Origin: Symbiotaphrina buchneri
Taxonomy: Eukaryota; Ascomycota; Symbiotaphrinales; Symbiotaphrinaceae
Length of the DNA stretch: 64,000 nt
Direction of reading: 5' to 3'
Assembly: GCA_001599915.1 (NCBI GenBank)
Contig: BCIG01000008.1
Coordinates: 186,001 to 250,000, forward strand
The notes below the pieces were generated by a model. It was not told the DNA's origin. It saw only the letters and a list, made by a program, of their open reading frames with translations, and did no database searches. The translations under genes were made by a program, and so were the position numbers. Position 1 is the stretch's first letter, and every line of letters begins with the position of its first letter. Shown here piece after piece: positions 10,503 through 23,741 of this stretch.

Positions 10503-13500
10503 CCTTGCTGCTGCTGGAAGGAACCGGATGAGGGCGTTAAGGTCTGTAGAGCCTGAGTCGTAAGAGAAATCGACCAGTACGACAAGGGAAAGGAGGGCTG
10601 AAGAAAGGAAGAAGGAATCAAGAAGAGAATTAGATGGCAGTTTTTGTATGTCACGTAGAAAATACACTGAGTGAAGCCTGCAAACTGCTCCTACACCGTA
10701 CGAAATACTTACGAGCCAGAAGCTCATGGCTCTGATGTCATCGTGACTCGCGCATTGAGACGCGTTACACTCGCATTAACGCGCCTTGGACGCAGCATCT
10801 TTACAGCAGGAGAAATCCTAATAATTCGCTTCATAGCTGACTTGCACTGTTTTGACTCAATGGGCGCACGAAAGCCTATAAGGGAGAGCTTGCCTCGAAG
10901 ATGATCAGATGAGAAAACAACATCCGATTGATCTTCTAATTTTTTGCTAGTACCCCATATCTTATCTTATCTTCCGCGGATCAGTTCCGCATTTGATTCC
11001 ATGGATAGATAAAGGGAAACAGGCTGTTTTCTTCCCGACCTTGCTCTACGAGATAACTGCCTTGTATATCCTTAAGATAAACAGTTAAGTTGGACTTCAT
11101 TCGGCTTCCTTCGGCACTGATGCAGTGACCTAATGGCGTCAGAACAATTCGCAGCTCAACTTCAGATCGTGATGGCTACTATTACTTTCATTTTCTCATT
11201 AAGGCAAGGTAGTTAGTTGCTTGGGTCAGGCACGCCGCCGTCGTAAGCGGAGTGCATTAGAGAGCAACAACAGCCACTGGCGACACGGGAGTGAATCCAA
11301 GTGCTCGAGACTTCAGACTGGAACAGGAAATGCAGGGATTCGCAAAGGAACGACGTCTAGCCGTAGGACAGCCTGGCTGTACTGAAGGAGGTTGTGTAGG
11401 GTGATCTCAACAAACCAACTACCGACAGGCACTGATTATGGAATTGGGCCGTCTTGCATCCGGATCAGGTACGCTGCAGGGGCATCATGCCAGGCGCCGC
11501 AGAACTGTCAGATGCTTCTTTCCCCAGCCAAGCACCGAGAGGCGTCTGAGCTTTGCCTGGGAGCAGGATATCCTTACTTAGAGCCGTGCCAGATGTGGAT
11601 ATTCCAGAGCGGCGTTAGCGGAGTCAGCTCCGTAATGGAACCATTGCAATTGCAATGTGATGCATCATCGATACCACGCGTCCTGGGACGTACTTCTAGC
11701 CGAGTTCGGTAGTATTGAAAGACCAAAGGATCAGGCCCGAGTCAGTGCCGTAGTGACCATCCGCAATGTGAGAGGAATAGGAAGGAAACAGTATATGCAG
11801 GTCGAGATTAGGGCCACACGACACCGATTGTGCATTTGTGAATTGACTGATCGGTATAAAACTTCCAAAAAGCGGAATGAGATAGGCAACCGGCCGCGTT
11901 CATCGATGAAAGGGTACAGGTGCAGTAATAGGTTGACCGAGATTGGCAGGTCCCAATCGGTAACAGACGGGAAGCAAAGATTCCCGATGGGATGATCACT
12001 ATCCGTGCCCTGGTGGAAGAACAGACAAAAAACGAGCAATAGTTGACAGTAAGAAGCTGCGGCGCAGACAAAAGTAGAAGAACGAAATGCCGGGCAGAAT
12101 GAACCTGCCGGGCTGAGAAAGTGCGGAAACGGACATAGAACGCTGCAGAGGATTGCGGCATATGCTCTGGGGAGGACAATTTCAGAGAATCAAGCTGGAG
12201 GAGCAGCATGTGAGACGGACTGGCTTTCTGTCCGCTCCGGCAACGACGGCAAGGTCTCGGTAGCATGGCAGGCCATGGCCATGGATCTGACGTTGATGGA
12301 AACGCATTTGGACATGGAACGGACGTGCATTGATTGCAGCTGGAGATGTGAGAACTGCGAGATAACGTCCTTGGTAGTCGATGCAAGGGATGGACGACGG
12401 TTTCGACGGTCGTGCTGCATGCACGCATGGGGGCGGGGAGTACGAGGTACGAACTAGAACTGGTCAATGCTACCTAAAAGTACCTATCCGAAGTCGTCAG
12501 ATACATTGTTAAGTGAACGAAAACTGTACCTTGCCCTGCATTTGTTCCACGTAGTACACTAAGAACGTACCTTGGGTAGCTGCTGCTGATACGATAGGTA
12601 CTTGTACGTTTGTTGGCTTAGCCGAGAGAACCCTCGTGCAAGCCATGCTGGCCTGGAAGACGCTCTCAGTCCCGCTAACTGAGAATGCACCTCTGCACCT
12701 ATATCATATTATTTGATATTTGGTAGAGCCTGGCTTGTCTTAGCTTTGCCTTTATCATCGTTGCTGCATCCTGCTGCTCCGTTATTATTATGATGCGAGG
12801 GATGATAAGGGAAGGTAGGCAAGGCGAGGTAATGCGGTGCTTTTACCTCTACGGCGGGGTCACGGGCTGTTTGCGCCTTTGGTCCACTCCTAGATCAGAT
12901 CTTACCGGTAGATCACCTCAGCAATTCGAGGCGAGAGACTCCCTCAGAGCCGGGTAAGATTTGTGTGTAGAATTGAACGACCTGGAGAGGACCGTTGCTC
13001 CGACATGTCCGTCCAATATAATGTGATTTAGCACAGGGAGTAGGGACTAGTAACTCTGCCGCATCAGCTACCTTGCCTTAGGAGATCGCTTGGCTGGTCT
13101 CGGCAGTGCAGACTTGGTCTGATAATGCAAGGGTCATGACCATGATAAAATTGACCATGGCGAAGGTTGAAAGCCACCCGACCTCTGGTGGCTGATTTTA
13201 TGGTGCTAGCAATTGAACTGCAAGCATCGTCCGATCTCGCCCATTAATTCTTTCTCGTGTTTTGTTGACCAGCTCGTCCATAGTGATGCACCGACGGTTC
13301 CTAAAGGTTGCTTCCAGGAAGCCGCCCACTCGATCCGCGATAGATTGGAGAGAATCACTTTTTATGGGGCGAATATAGGGTGGTGGCTGCTCTGCGTTCT
13401 AACCTCAATGGGAGGCCGATAATGCCCGCCGTAGACATATCGGGATGGAGCAGGGACCCCGCAGACTCAGGAAAGCTGCAGGCGAGGTAAGCGCGTCTGT

Positions 13501-16385
13501 AAGCTGCACTGCAACTCAGAACAAGAACGGAAGGGTGACCGGGCAGTAGGGTCGAGCCAACAAGGATCGGAAAGCACCTGATGACTGTTATTCGGTAACA
13601 TGTCCAGGATATCCTCAGGCAGCTCAGTTGTCTATAGGTCGCATCTTCCTGATGGGGCGGTGTCCTTCTAGAAGCCATTGAGCAAACCCCCGGTTAGCAT
13701 CCCTCCACCCCTCCTCGCGAGAATATACCAGCTGCTTCGTACACATCGCCCGCTACTGGTTACGTAGCCGCAGGGTCAGACTCCTCCGCTGCAGTCATCC
13801 TGTAAATGCCGGGTTTCGGCATGCAGGCCGCCCAGAAGGACACGGACGCAGCGCCCCAAGCCATCCGCGCAATATCGCGAGATCTGGGTTTGCAGAGTCG
13901 GATCGAACAATCGTCAATGTCGTGTAACACTGTCTGTTATTCGATAGGCCCGGTCAAGGTGGATCGCGAGCATGTCTCCTGTAGGAGCATGTAGGAAAAC
14001 ACGCGTTCCTACATACGGGGCCTCGGGCTAATGCAAATCGCGCGTAATTTGCTGATCTGCCTATTGCCTTGGCTTGCGGGGTTGAAGAATGATTCGTCCG
14101 GTCGTGGTGTGGATGTGCTCAAGTTTGATAAGGTTAGTGGCCGAGCATAACGATAGGAACAATGTCAAATGTTAGCTTTTGGAAGTGACCAGAGGTCCAG
14201 GTGAGCATGGCGCTGGCAGATTCTCTCCGATCTAAGCCTAAAGGCGAAACCCTTGTCTCCCCCATCGGCTGTTCTTCACTTCTCAACGAAAGGACTGTGA
14301 TCGATCAGAAAAACCATCCGCTATCGCAACATCCTCGTCAATCAACTCCATTTATGTATCTGCATCTGCGTCCAGTCATGGGTCTTCTGGTCACAAATCC
14401 AACGCTGGTCCTAACCGTATCGCGCTGGTGTTACGCTGATCACGGTGGAGCGCTCGGGCGCGCTGAGGTGCGGATCCATGGCACGAGAGCACTTGTTGAC
14501 CGAAACGGCTTTTGATGGGTCCCTCGTTTCGCACTGCGAATCTGCCCTCGCTTCTTTCGTCTCAACTCGGACTTGTAACCTCCAAGCTTCCCCCTTACTG
14601 ACTGCGGTTAACCCAAGTCCCTCGAGGGCAGCGGAAGAGGGCGAGACGCCCGCTCCGCTCCGTAAGCCGGGAGAGCACGAGCCTATGGACAAGCGAGCCC
14701 TGGATTTCCCCGAGCAGCGCCCGATAGGTAAAAATAGTTAGCTGGTGGACGGAGTAGCTTATGATTGCCTGCACTTCTGGCGAAAGTGGACTTGACTGTC
14801 TTGACGCATACAATTGGCATAATGACTGAGAGTGGGCCGGGGGCCGTGATCACTGGTCGGCAGAACTCGCCTTTTAGAGTTTTTGTCAAGGAAGAGGAGG
14901 TTGAAGCCAATGTTAACGATGATGACTGCGGCTGGTTCATGGGATCTGGATTGCGAGCATGAGGTTGGCTGGGTGTCGCCGTCCTCCACGGACATTAACG
15001 TGGTGGATGCCTTGATTCCTCCCGAGAGCACCGGGCTTTTCACTCCATTTTCGTTCTTCGCTTTTCATTTGTCTTCATTTCATGTTAGTTGGCCAGCAGA
15101 AAATCCCTGTTCCTTGGTCCATGAGATGTCCACAGGTACGAGTACCTCTCTTAGCCAACTTAACTTCGTTTCTTCCCGCCCTTCATGCGGCAGGTAGTCG
15201 GCCCTTTGTCACTTGGCCACCTCAAAGTCCGATTGATAGACGCTCGTTCGGATGATTGCAGTTCCTAGTTTTGCGCCAGCAAGTCTCGTCAAGGCAGTGG
15301 AGGCGACGGTCGACCAGGCTGCTGCGAGGCTAAGGCACATTAAAGATGGAAGAAGCTTTGGCTCTAGCGACGCCGTGCAGGTTGAGGGAAGCAGCTCCAG
15401 ACGTGGTGAGCTTAGGGCTCTGGCGCATGCACATCCACTGACTGGGTCTAGTTCCGGGTGGAAAGCTCACTGGAGAGTCTCACTGGAGCTTTGGCTTAAG
15501 GTACGGAGTACTTAACTAAGGTACTGCTTCAGTGCTTTACCGTCCCCCGTCTAGTGGCCCGCGCTTACTGTTAACCCCCCCTCCACCACAAAACCACCCC
15601 CATCCCCATCCCCGACTCCCGTGCTCTCTGCTGCATTAATGGAAGCTGCATTGCCGTTAAAACCCATTTGTGGAGACCGGCCGATACTTCAACCTATTCT
15701 TTCCACTAGACCAACTCGTCCAAGGTCCTGCGACCATCAGGCCAGCCCGGCCCTGATGATATGATTTTGACGGCACTGGTTATGCAAGTCACCATTTTTG
15801 TGCCCTGTGGAGACCTCACGGACGTTCTTGCGCAATCGACCCTCTCCACTAAACCTCTCACTATCTGCTTCGTCCCTATCTAATGCTCTCTCCACCAGTC
15901 AATGTGCCTGCTAAGGCACCCCTACTGGATGCGCCGAGCTCACATGTCACACTCGCTCCATCATGCTCATTCACCCTCTCCTTCTCTCCGAGGTGGCTTG
16001 CGGTAAGGTATATAGGACTGGACGGATCCGGACGCGGAGGATTCTCTCTCTTCTTCCTTTCTTCTCTCCTCTGCTCTTCCCAGAAGAACTGACTCTTTCA
16101 ATGTTTGTCAAGTAGCTGGTCGTTCGTCGATCGCTGTCGTTACTCCCTTGTTCTCCTTTCTCATTTTTTGGGTCCCGGGCGATTTGTCTGAGTTTTCCAT
16201 CATTCACTTAATGCACATCCAGATTCCACAGATAGACGAGACCCAGTGAATGAAGATTGAAGATCAAAGCGAGCTACATCTAATCCTGCATCTGCTTCAT
16301 TTCCGACCTGGAAATCCCTTACGCCCTCCACCGTCCTCCTCCTCGAACATCTCCACTACCGCACAATCTCCAGACGACCGCCAAG
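10503..16385. other. 5.9 kb gene-free tract
   Basis: No frame here shows a recognisable domain or a convincing chain of exons. Open stretches occur on both strands at similar lengths, for example 11808-12467 (-) and 14883-15197 (+), as expected by chance at balanced GC. The last ~800 bp before 16386 is pyrimidine rich, with ctctctcttcttcctttctt near 16050, and looks like the promoter and leader of the downstream glycosyltransferase. Scattered tacctt/aaggta words occur around 12470-12600. Non-coding RNA or fast-evolving small secreted protein genes cannot be excluded by eye. Confidence 0.5.
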
Positions 16386-18128
16386 ATGTCCTCTTGGTTC
16401 TCCTGGATGTCTTCCTGGATGTTTTGGTTCGTGTTTGCCTGGTGAGTAGTAGCGTGCTCTGTCCTTTTGGCACACGTCCAACTAACTCCACCTGCAGGCT
16501 CTACCGGTACACAAGGCTGATCGTCAATTGTATCTCTCATTGGACCTTCCGGCCTATCCCTCTTCCAGAGAACCCGAGTCTTAAACCCGGGGATGTCACG
16601 ATCATCATTCCCAGCATCGACGGAGATAATGAAGAGTTACGCGAGACCATCTGAACCTGTCTTCACAACGACCCGCATGAAATCATCCTGGTAACAATCA
16701 ACATAAATCTCCAAGAGGCTAGCAACATGGCTCGGTCGATAAGTGAGAAGAAGATCAAAGTTCTGGGGGTACAACATGCGAACAAGAGACGCCAAATGGC
16801 TCGTGCTATCCCGGAGGTCACCACTCCCATCACGGTTTTTGCAGACGATGATGTTAGTTGGCCTCCAAAGCTCCTCTGGTGGATCCTCGCCGCATTCGAG
16901 AAGCCTAGTGTTGGTGGTGTGCAAACCTCACAGCGTCTGCGTCGACCTGAGAATCCAAACTTCTGGGACTTCCTCGGGTCAGTCTATCTCCAGCGAAGAA
17001 ACTTCGAAATATCTGCTACCACGCGAATTGATGGAGGCATCTCGTGTTTGTCTGGCCGTACCGTCGGATATCGCACGCACATCCTCCAAGACGAGGCATT
17101 CACGTCGGCGTTCACGAACGAATACTTCTTGTCCCATCGCTACCAGCTCAATGCAGACGACGACAACTTCATTACCCGCTGGGTTGTGTTGCGTGGTTGG
17201 GACGTTAAGGTACAATACCACCGTGAAGCCGAACTGCAGACTACCTTGGAGAACAATCCCAAATACCTCAAGCAATGCCTGCGCTGGTCTCGGAGTAACT
17301 GGCGGAGCAATTTGACGAGTATGTTCAGTGACCGGGTCGTGTGGAGGTGAGTTCAGTGGCTTTTTTGGTTTTGCCTTTTTCGCCCTTGCATGCATATCTG
17401 TTTTGGTGCGGGTTCTTTTCGCTTTTATTCGTCGCACCTTGCGGCAGAGTCGAAGCGAAAAGTGAGGGGCATCGCAGCCACCCCTGTCATTAAGGTGCAT
17501 AAGACTCGAAAGGTAGAATCCGAGCTAATGCAAAGACCGGGGTCGGCACAGTAAGCAACCCTACAGCACTTACGCTCTGTTCGTCGCAACGTTGAACCCC
17601 TCCGCACTCATCTACGATCCGTTACTCTTCTATCTTTGTTATCATGCCACAATTGAGTTTGGGTGGGATAGCGCATCACGGACCGATGCCTTGGTCGCTC
17701 TCGGCTGTTGGATATTCTTTACCAAGATTGTCAAGATCCTTGTTTTGTTCTTGCGTTATCCAGAAGATATCGTCTTCCTCCCAGCGCAGATTGTATTTGC
17801 CTACTTGCACGGAATCATAAAGGTTTATGCTTTTTTCACAATGTTCGTGGTAAGTCCGGAACCATTTCCCGCATTGCCGTCCTGCCCTGCAAGTTCCGAA
17901 CCCCTTATACGCTGTACCGGCACTGTGCAACTACCCCACACAGGCCAAGAGCACATTCGTACCGTGACCAAGCCAGTGCCGGATCGAGCTGACATGGGTT
18001 GATAGACGACATGGGGCAGCCGCGAAGGTGCAGATGCTGATAATGCATGCCGACTCATTCGCGTGCCAGAACCGAGCAGACCGGCGTTTGTGGACGTCCG
18101 CTATGGACGTTCGATGCTAAAAGCATGA
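16386..18128 (+). CDS. Family 2 polysaccharide synthase (Cps1/hyaluronan-synthase-like), interrupted by one in-frame TGA
   Basis: I read four exons: 16386-16441, 16498-17346, 17552-17849 and 18006-18128. Introns are 56, 205 and 156 nt, with ctaac, gctaat and gctgac branches. The spliced length is about 441 codons. Seen in order: an N-terminal Trp/Phe membrane segment, the GT2 start DVTIIIPSIDGDNEE, FADDDVSWPP (DxD), SGRTVGYRTHILQDEAF, LNADDDNFITRW, the processive QCLRW motif, then a membrane-rich C-terminus (FFTKIVKILVLFL, YAFFTMFV) and TTWGSREGADADNA. TGA at 16652-16654 interrupts exon 2 inside ETI_TCLHNDP, where I expect an Arg codon (CGA to TGA is a single transition). Everything downstream stays in frame. 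It is either a young pseudogene, a base-call error or a readthrough codon. If functional, it would extend a surface glucan or glycan at the plasma membrane. Confidence 0.75.
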
Positions 18129-20057
18129 GGAGGCATTGTCTGTGTGTGGTGAGAATCAGGGGATTGGTCTCTCTTGAGAAGGTCCGCTTTTCTCACAGCC
18201 ACTTGATACTCTCAGACGGGGGTATAGTGATGATGTTGACGTGACCGTTACGACGAGTGTCTTTCTTTCCACTATCTGAATTTCGATTCTCGAAAAGCCG
18301 CAAAAGTTTGCATATGGTCAGGCCGGGCGAGGTGAGGAATAATGGTCAAAAGTCTCTCCACCTTTTGTAACCTATCACTTTGCTTCCATTTTGTTTCGAC
18401 AAGGAGGTAGACACAGTTACTCCAATGATTGATATGAGCTTCATGCATACCAGAAAGACTGACTTGCAAGTGTTTGATTCGTGGTTTGCGCGACACAACC
18501 GGAAGAGATGTACTAGTTAGGAATTTGCATGTCAGACCAGACTCCTATCAGACGCGTGTTTCTAAATCGTGACAGTGATGCGTGCGTCTAGTGGCTGTAC
18601 TCGGCGTCTCAGAGATCCTGGGAATGGCGTCGACAGGGCTGATTGATAGCATGATCGTGAGTTTCCCACGACGCTAGTGTCGACAAACATGGCAGGCTGC
18701 ATCTGCAACCACGTTACCAATTGTACAGAAGCGGCTGGGCCAACTGGGGCTGCAACTGTGATCATTAATACTAATGCGTATACATAGACCTTGACTGGCA
18801 CATACTGGATCTTACGAATTGGTTATCGAGTAGAAGAAAAAGGCCACTCCCTGAACTCCCATGATTCAGGAGATAAATCTTGCTACGACAAGGCCTGGCT
18901 TCTGCGGTTAATGTGACCAATATGCACGAGTCGACCTCTCATGGAGGTACTGTACCTAGATGGGACGTCCATCTAGCAATCCTGAGAGGCGATGGCACTT
19001 GGGAGTCATCCACAGCACTATTGTTGCTAGGGAGTCAGAACGAGCGTCACTCTCTTGATTGCTTCTTTCGGACCCTTGCTATGTCTCTCAAAATATCACA
19101 TGCAACACTCCCGTTGCAGAACTGCTTGGTTTCCCTGTGCTGCAGGTCGGGATCTGCCGCCAGTGAGGCCGGCGTTCATGATCATGGGTCGCAGGTGAAG
19201 TGGGAAACCCCTCTGACTTCGCTCCAGTCAGCTCACGCTCACGATCTCCCCGATGATGCATGCTAAGACAACCAATCGCCGAAATCGCCGGTGATGAAGC
19301 GCTTGCTACCGGCGCCAGCGATCCGTCACCTCGAAGTCCGTACCGACTTAACCCATTGTGGATTGTATGTAGCTTGCTTCGTGTTGCCGTCATGGGGCGG
19401 TGCAGACCGCGCTTCAGCCAAACTTGTGGCGTCGGCTGTGCGGCAAGAAACGTCGCCTATGACGGGAACGCCAAGATAGAGTTGACCAGGCTAGGCCGAA
19501 AGTGTGGAGGTGACAGATAACCATAACTTGGAAGAGCAGATCATTTCCAGTTAAGATAACTGTGTGGATTAACCGAGCTGTGCCGTACCTTGGATACAAA
19601 GTTGCCTGGACAGATACTCCTTCCCTCAGGTAAGGTACTGGATGGTTGGACGCTCTGTTCCTGCCGACAATAAGGGACCACGACAGATTGCCCATGAGGA
19701 GTATGTTGACTCCTTGTGCCTCACCATACTTGGTGACACTATGCACTGTCGCACCAAAATGCCTATGAACACAGTAATCCAACATCGCGAGCGCTGGACT
19801 GGTCCGACTGGAAGTTGCTGGCTTGGCGACGCGCTATTCAGTCTTGGCTTTCGTATTTCGCCTCGCGGCTCGCTCAATAATGCCCCAATGCTCATCATCC
19901 CAATTTGGCTAGAGTTGTCGCGGCCATCATGCCTTGATATGCTACGGAGTACTTGTAGCTCGTCCACCGCCCAACTTCAGCTTCCCTCTTACGCTTCCCC
20001 ATTTTCAAATCACTCCCAGCGAGTGCACGACATCTCCAGCTCTATTGCAGGCATAGA
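18129..20057. other. Gene-free spacer upstream of the Ca2+/H+ exchanger
   Basis: About 1.9 kb with no supported gene. An open frame beginning at 19642 runs into the exchanger 5' region but is in a different frame from it, has no domain signature, and overlaps probable leader and intron sequence. The segment probably holds the exchanger promoter and 5' UTR. Confidence 0.5.
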
Positions 20058-22810
20058 ATGCGTAAGTAGCAGTTCTCATAGTCTTCCCTTAGTTCTTTTT
20101 CTTTCTCTTTGCGATGGTACTTGTTTCCCTGCATTTGTTACTCTGCTGCCACAGACAAGCCAATCACGGCGTGTCCCGATCAAACGTTGTTTATCTGATG
20201 AACCGTTATCTCTTCCCCTGATCAAGTGCACCATTCCTATTAACACCTGCTCTCTTCAGACCGTATCCGTTCATGGGCCCGCCACAAAGCGCCTGCAGAG
20301 AACTACAACCCATTCTCGGCCCCTGAGGTCCAGCAGTCATCGAATCTTCCGACAGCTGCAACACTATCCACGAATACTTCAGGACGCAGCCTCAAGCAGA
20401 ATCGCTCTCATGGAGATGGAGAGGCTAGATCCACCGGCGGTGGCGGTCTCAGTGAGGCCAGCTCAAACCCTGGTCAAGCGGCAACCACAGGTAACAATGT
20501 GGCCGATAATACGTCCGACGCTCTTCCCCCACCCGCACCGCCTCCCGCGACTGAGGGCCAGGAATCTGCCGCCGTAGAGCCGCCCTCGCAGAAGAACGTT
20601 TTCAAGCGTTTCTTCGGACACATGAAAGACATATTATTTGCTAGCTGGCTCAACGCGCTATTGGTCTTCGTCCCAGTTGGAATTGCGGTCCATTTCGCTG
20701 GGGCTAGTCCGACTATCATATTCGTCATGAATGCGATAGCTATTGTCCCGCTTGCCGGATTATTGAGCCACGCAACCGAAAGCGTTGCGAGCAGGCTTGG
20801 TGACACAGTAGGAGCTCTGATCAATGTCACCTTTGGCAATGCGGTGGAGCTCATCATCTTCATCATCGCCCTCGCCAAGAATGAAATACGCATCGTCCAG
20901 GCTTCACTGCTAGGATCTATGCTTTCTAATCTACTCCTTATTCTGGGAATGTGCTTCCTGTTCGGTGGGCTGCGCTTTCAGGAACAAATCTACAATAGCA
21001 CCGTCACCCAAATGAGCGCCTGTCTTCTGAGTTTGAGTGTGACGAGCTTGCTTCTGCCTACAGCATTCCATGCTTCTTTCACTGATACCACCCAAGCTGA
21101 TAAGGCGGTGCTCAAAGTTAGCCGGGGCACGAGTGTGGTGAGTGATGGTTCAGATCGGTCTCCCAAGACATCGCTGACGTAGTGCTAGATTCTGCTCCTT
21201 ATTTACATTCTTTATCTGCTCTTCCAGCTGAAATCTCACGCCTACATGTATGAAAGCACCTCTCAACATGTGATCGATGAGGAGTCGCACCCCGGTTTGC
21301 TGGCGGACATCATGGGATCAAGTTCAGATAGTTCGGATGGATCGTCTTCCGATAGTGACGCATCGTCCAACTCGAATACCACTGCCAAGCGTATCAGAAG
21401 AGTCCTAAGAGGACGAAAGCGTCGCAAGTCGAGTACCAGCTCCAATCAGACGGCCACGATCCCTGGAAGCCCTAGGACGCTCTCTTCTGGCACCGCCAAC
21501 GGCACCGTATTGGAAAGCCCGGGCCTGGATCTTGTGGAATCCCCGCTAGAGATGAAGCATACCGGTAGCCATGATCTGGGTACAATAGTCAGCGGAGATG
21601 AGGCGGATGTTGAACGCGGATCGAGTACAGCGAACCACAGGTTACAAGATAGGTCAGTGTATTTCAAGGACTTCGAGACAGGGAAGGGCCCAGCCTCGCC
21701 ACCGCTCAAGAAGAAGAGCAAAAAGAAGAAGAAGAAAGAGCAGGCCGAGTCGCAACTGCCGTTAGACGAGAAACAGGCCGACCCTACCGGTTCAGTCCCC
21801 TCTGCCGCTCCTCGACCTACTCCTGAGGTCAAGAATGAAGGTGAAGGAAAAGTATCCCTCCAGGAAGACACAAGAGGACGGCGTGCTTTTGCAAACCTGC
21901 GCGGTCTGTCCGTTGGTGTGCCCAACGTCCTCTCGGGGACTGTGTTTTCTTCTGCAGCGGCGCCCGACACGCCCCCACGAGGTTCTCCTTCCTTAGGGCC
22001 CACTCGCTCTGGGACTGGGGTTGTCCCTCCCCGCGTGTACGGCTTACGACGGACTCATTCCCTGCCTGAGGGACTTGATCAGGTTCGTACAGCAGCCGGT
22101 CCGACCGCTACATTGCCTCCGCGAGCCTATATCAATCCCAAGGTTGCCGTCCGTCAAGCAAGCGCGGTTACGGAAGGTAAGCCGCACAAGGAAGAAATGT
22201 CACGCACCACGGCTTTGCTTCTACTTCTGATATCTACCGGCTTGGTTGCGCTGTGCGCCGAATTCCTCGTGGACAGCATCAACAGTTTCGTGACGGACTC
22301 TGGCGTCAGCCAGACGTTCGTGGGACTGATATTGCTTCCCATTGTCGGTAATGCAGCCGAGCACGTCACCGCTGTTACAGTGGCGGCGAAAAATAAGATG
22401 GATTTAGCAATCGGCGTTGCCGTTGGAAGTAGTATCCAGATTGGTATGTCTACTTTCGCCTACCCCTAATCTGGTGATCCTCTCGCTGATAGTGCTTCCA
22501 GCTCTCTTCATCACCTCGTTGATCGTCCTTCTCGGCTGGTGTCTGAGCAAGGACATGTCACTGTACTTCAGCCTATTCGAGACCGTCTCGCTCTTCGTCT
22601 CGGCCTTTATCGTCAACTTCCTCGTCCTGGACGGCCGCAGCAACTACCTTGAAGGCGCGCTGCTGACGGCAGCCTACATCATCATCGCGTATGTGTTTCC
22701 TGCAGCTTGTTTCGTGTTCCAAGGGAATGAAACTAACGTTCCGCAGTGTGGGTGCCTTCTTCTACCCCAGCTCCGCCGACCAGAGCTCTATCGGCGGCGG
22801 TGGGCCTTAA
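20058..22810 (+). CDS. Vacuolar-type Ca2+/H+ exchanger (CAX/VCX1 family) with a long cytosolic loop
   Basis: Well-supported exons are 20260-21137, 21189-22443, 22493-22688 and 22747-22810 (introns 51, 49 and 58 nt). The first exon is tentative: ATGC at 20058-20061 followed by gtaagt, with the next exon at 20260. ATG at 20198 is an alternative. The predicted length is about 798 aa. The two CaCA repeats are clear: INVTFGNAVELIIFIIALAKNE in the first half and LLPIVGNAAEHVTAVTVAAKNKMDLAIGV in the second, each with the ion-coordinating Glu. Between them sits a roughly 330-residue insert with Ser/Asp runs, a poly-Lys stretch and Pro/Arg-rich sequence, so the protein is almost twice the length of yeast Vcx1. 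The family moves cytosolic Ca2+ into the vacuole using the proton gradient. The loop may be regulatory (inference). Confidence 0.9.
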
Positions 22811-23741
22811 AGGGCAGTAAAGGACGTCTTGCGATTAGAGGACGATGCCACTATAGTGTTCTTTCGGAACAGATGATGCGCCTCTCGGTTGCCTTGTGTC
22901 GCTTGTCACTTCGTTTTCACACTCCTTCAGGGCAACATTACTGTCTCTACCATGCTTGACCTGTAGTCTGGCAACATGCCGGGCCTCGGCCTATGATGCA
23001 GACAATCCTTGTGCAATTGCTCAAGCTGGGGCGCGGCGACAGTTTGATTTGACTTGATTTGCACTTTACGATTTGAGCTGGCCAATGCGCTCATGCTTTT
23101 GTGCTTTCTTCCTGTCAGTCGTTACAGATAGTGATATCTCCCTAGTTTACGTTGTTTTGCATGCTTTTTATACCTTCACACACGACTTCAATGAAGCGAT
23201 TCCAGGATCGAACTTTACTTCAAGAGAAATCACCCGTAACTAAACGTACCTTGCTTGATGTGTCCTACGACGTAGAGAAGCCGATCCGATTCACTCGTGT
23301 GCAAATTACAGCAGTGCATCCATGTAAAATGTGGATGTGGATGTAAATTCCACACTGTATTCTTCTATTTACTACATCTGCACTGTGCCCCGCCCCGCTC
23401 CTCCTGTCGTTGCAAGATTCGTGTGTATACGCCGCACCATCTATTTCATTCATGGCCGGGCCGGCCTCATGACTGATGCCCTAGGTCGATGGGTGGTCTC
23501 CAATGAACCACCAGCAGTAATGAATTCTCCCCGTACTCCTTTGTTTTGAGAAAAACGCGCGCCATGAAATACACGTGGGTGGGCCCATTGAACCAAAGCC
23601 CGAATCAGAACGCCGTTCGTGTGCAGATGCCATGTGGATATATGTACAACAGACAGCTTCATGAGGAAAAAGAGAATAAACAGACATAAAATCAGAAGCT
23701 GGGATTGCAAAGCAAGCGACTAATTGACTAAACGGGGGTCG
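22811..23741. other. Convergent intergenic region between exchanger and histidine kinase
   Basis: About 930 bp between two stop codons. It contains T-rich stretches suited to 3' UTRs. No gene, RNA or repeat is recognised. Confidence 0.55.

Noticed and set aside
11808-12467. 219-residue frame on the - strand in the 10.5-16.4 kb tract
   Set aside because: Composition is random-like, there is no domain, and open frames overlap on the other strand.
19642-20577. 311-residue + frame running into the Ca2+/H+ exchanger
   Set aside because: It is out of frame with the exchanger where they overlap and has no recognisable motif. It probably covers leader and intron sequence.
21446-22003. 185-residue - strand frame opposite the exchanger loop
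   Set aside because: It is antisense to a Lys/Ser-rich loop that yields Phe/Ser runs, a typical shadow.
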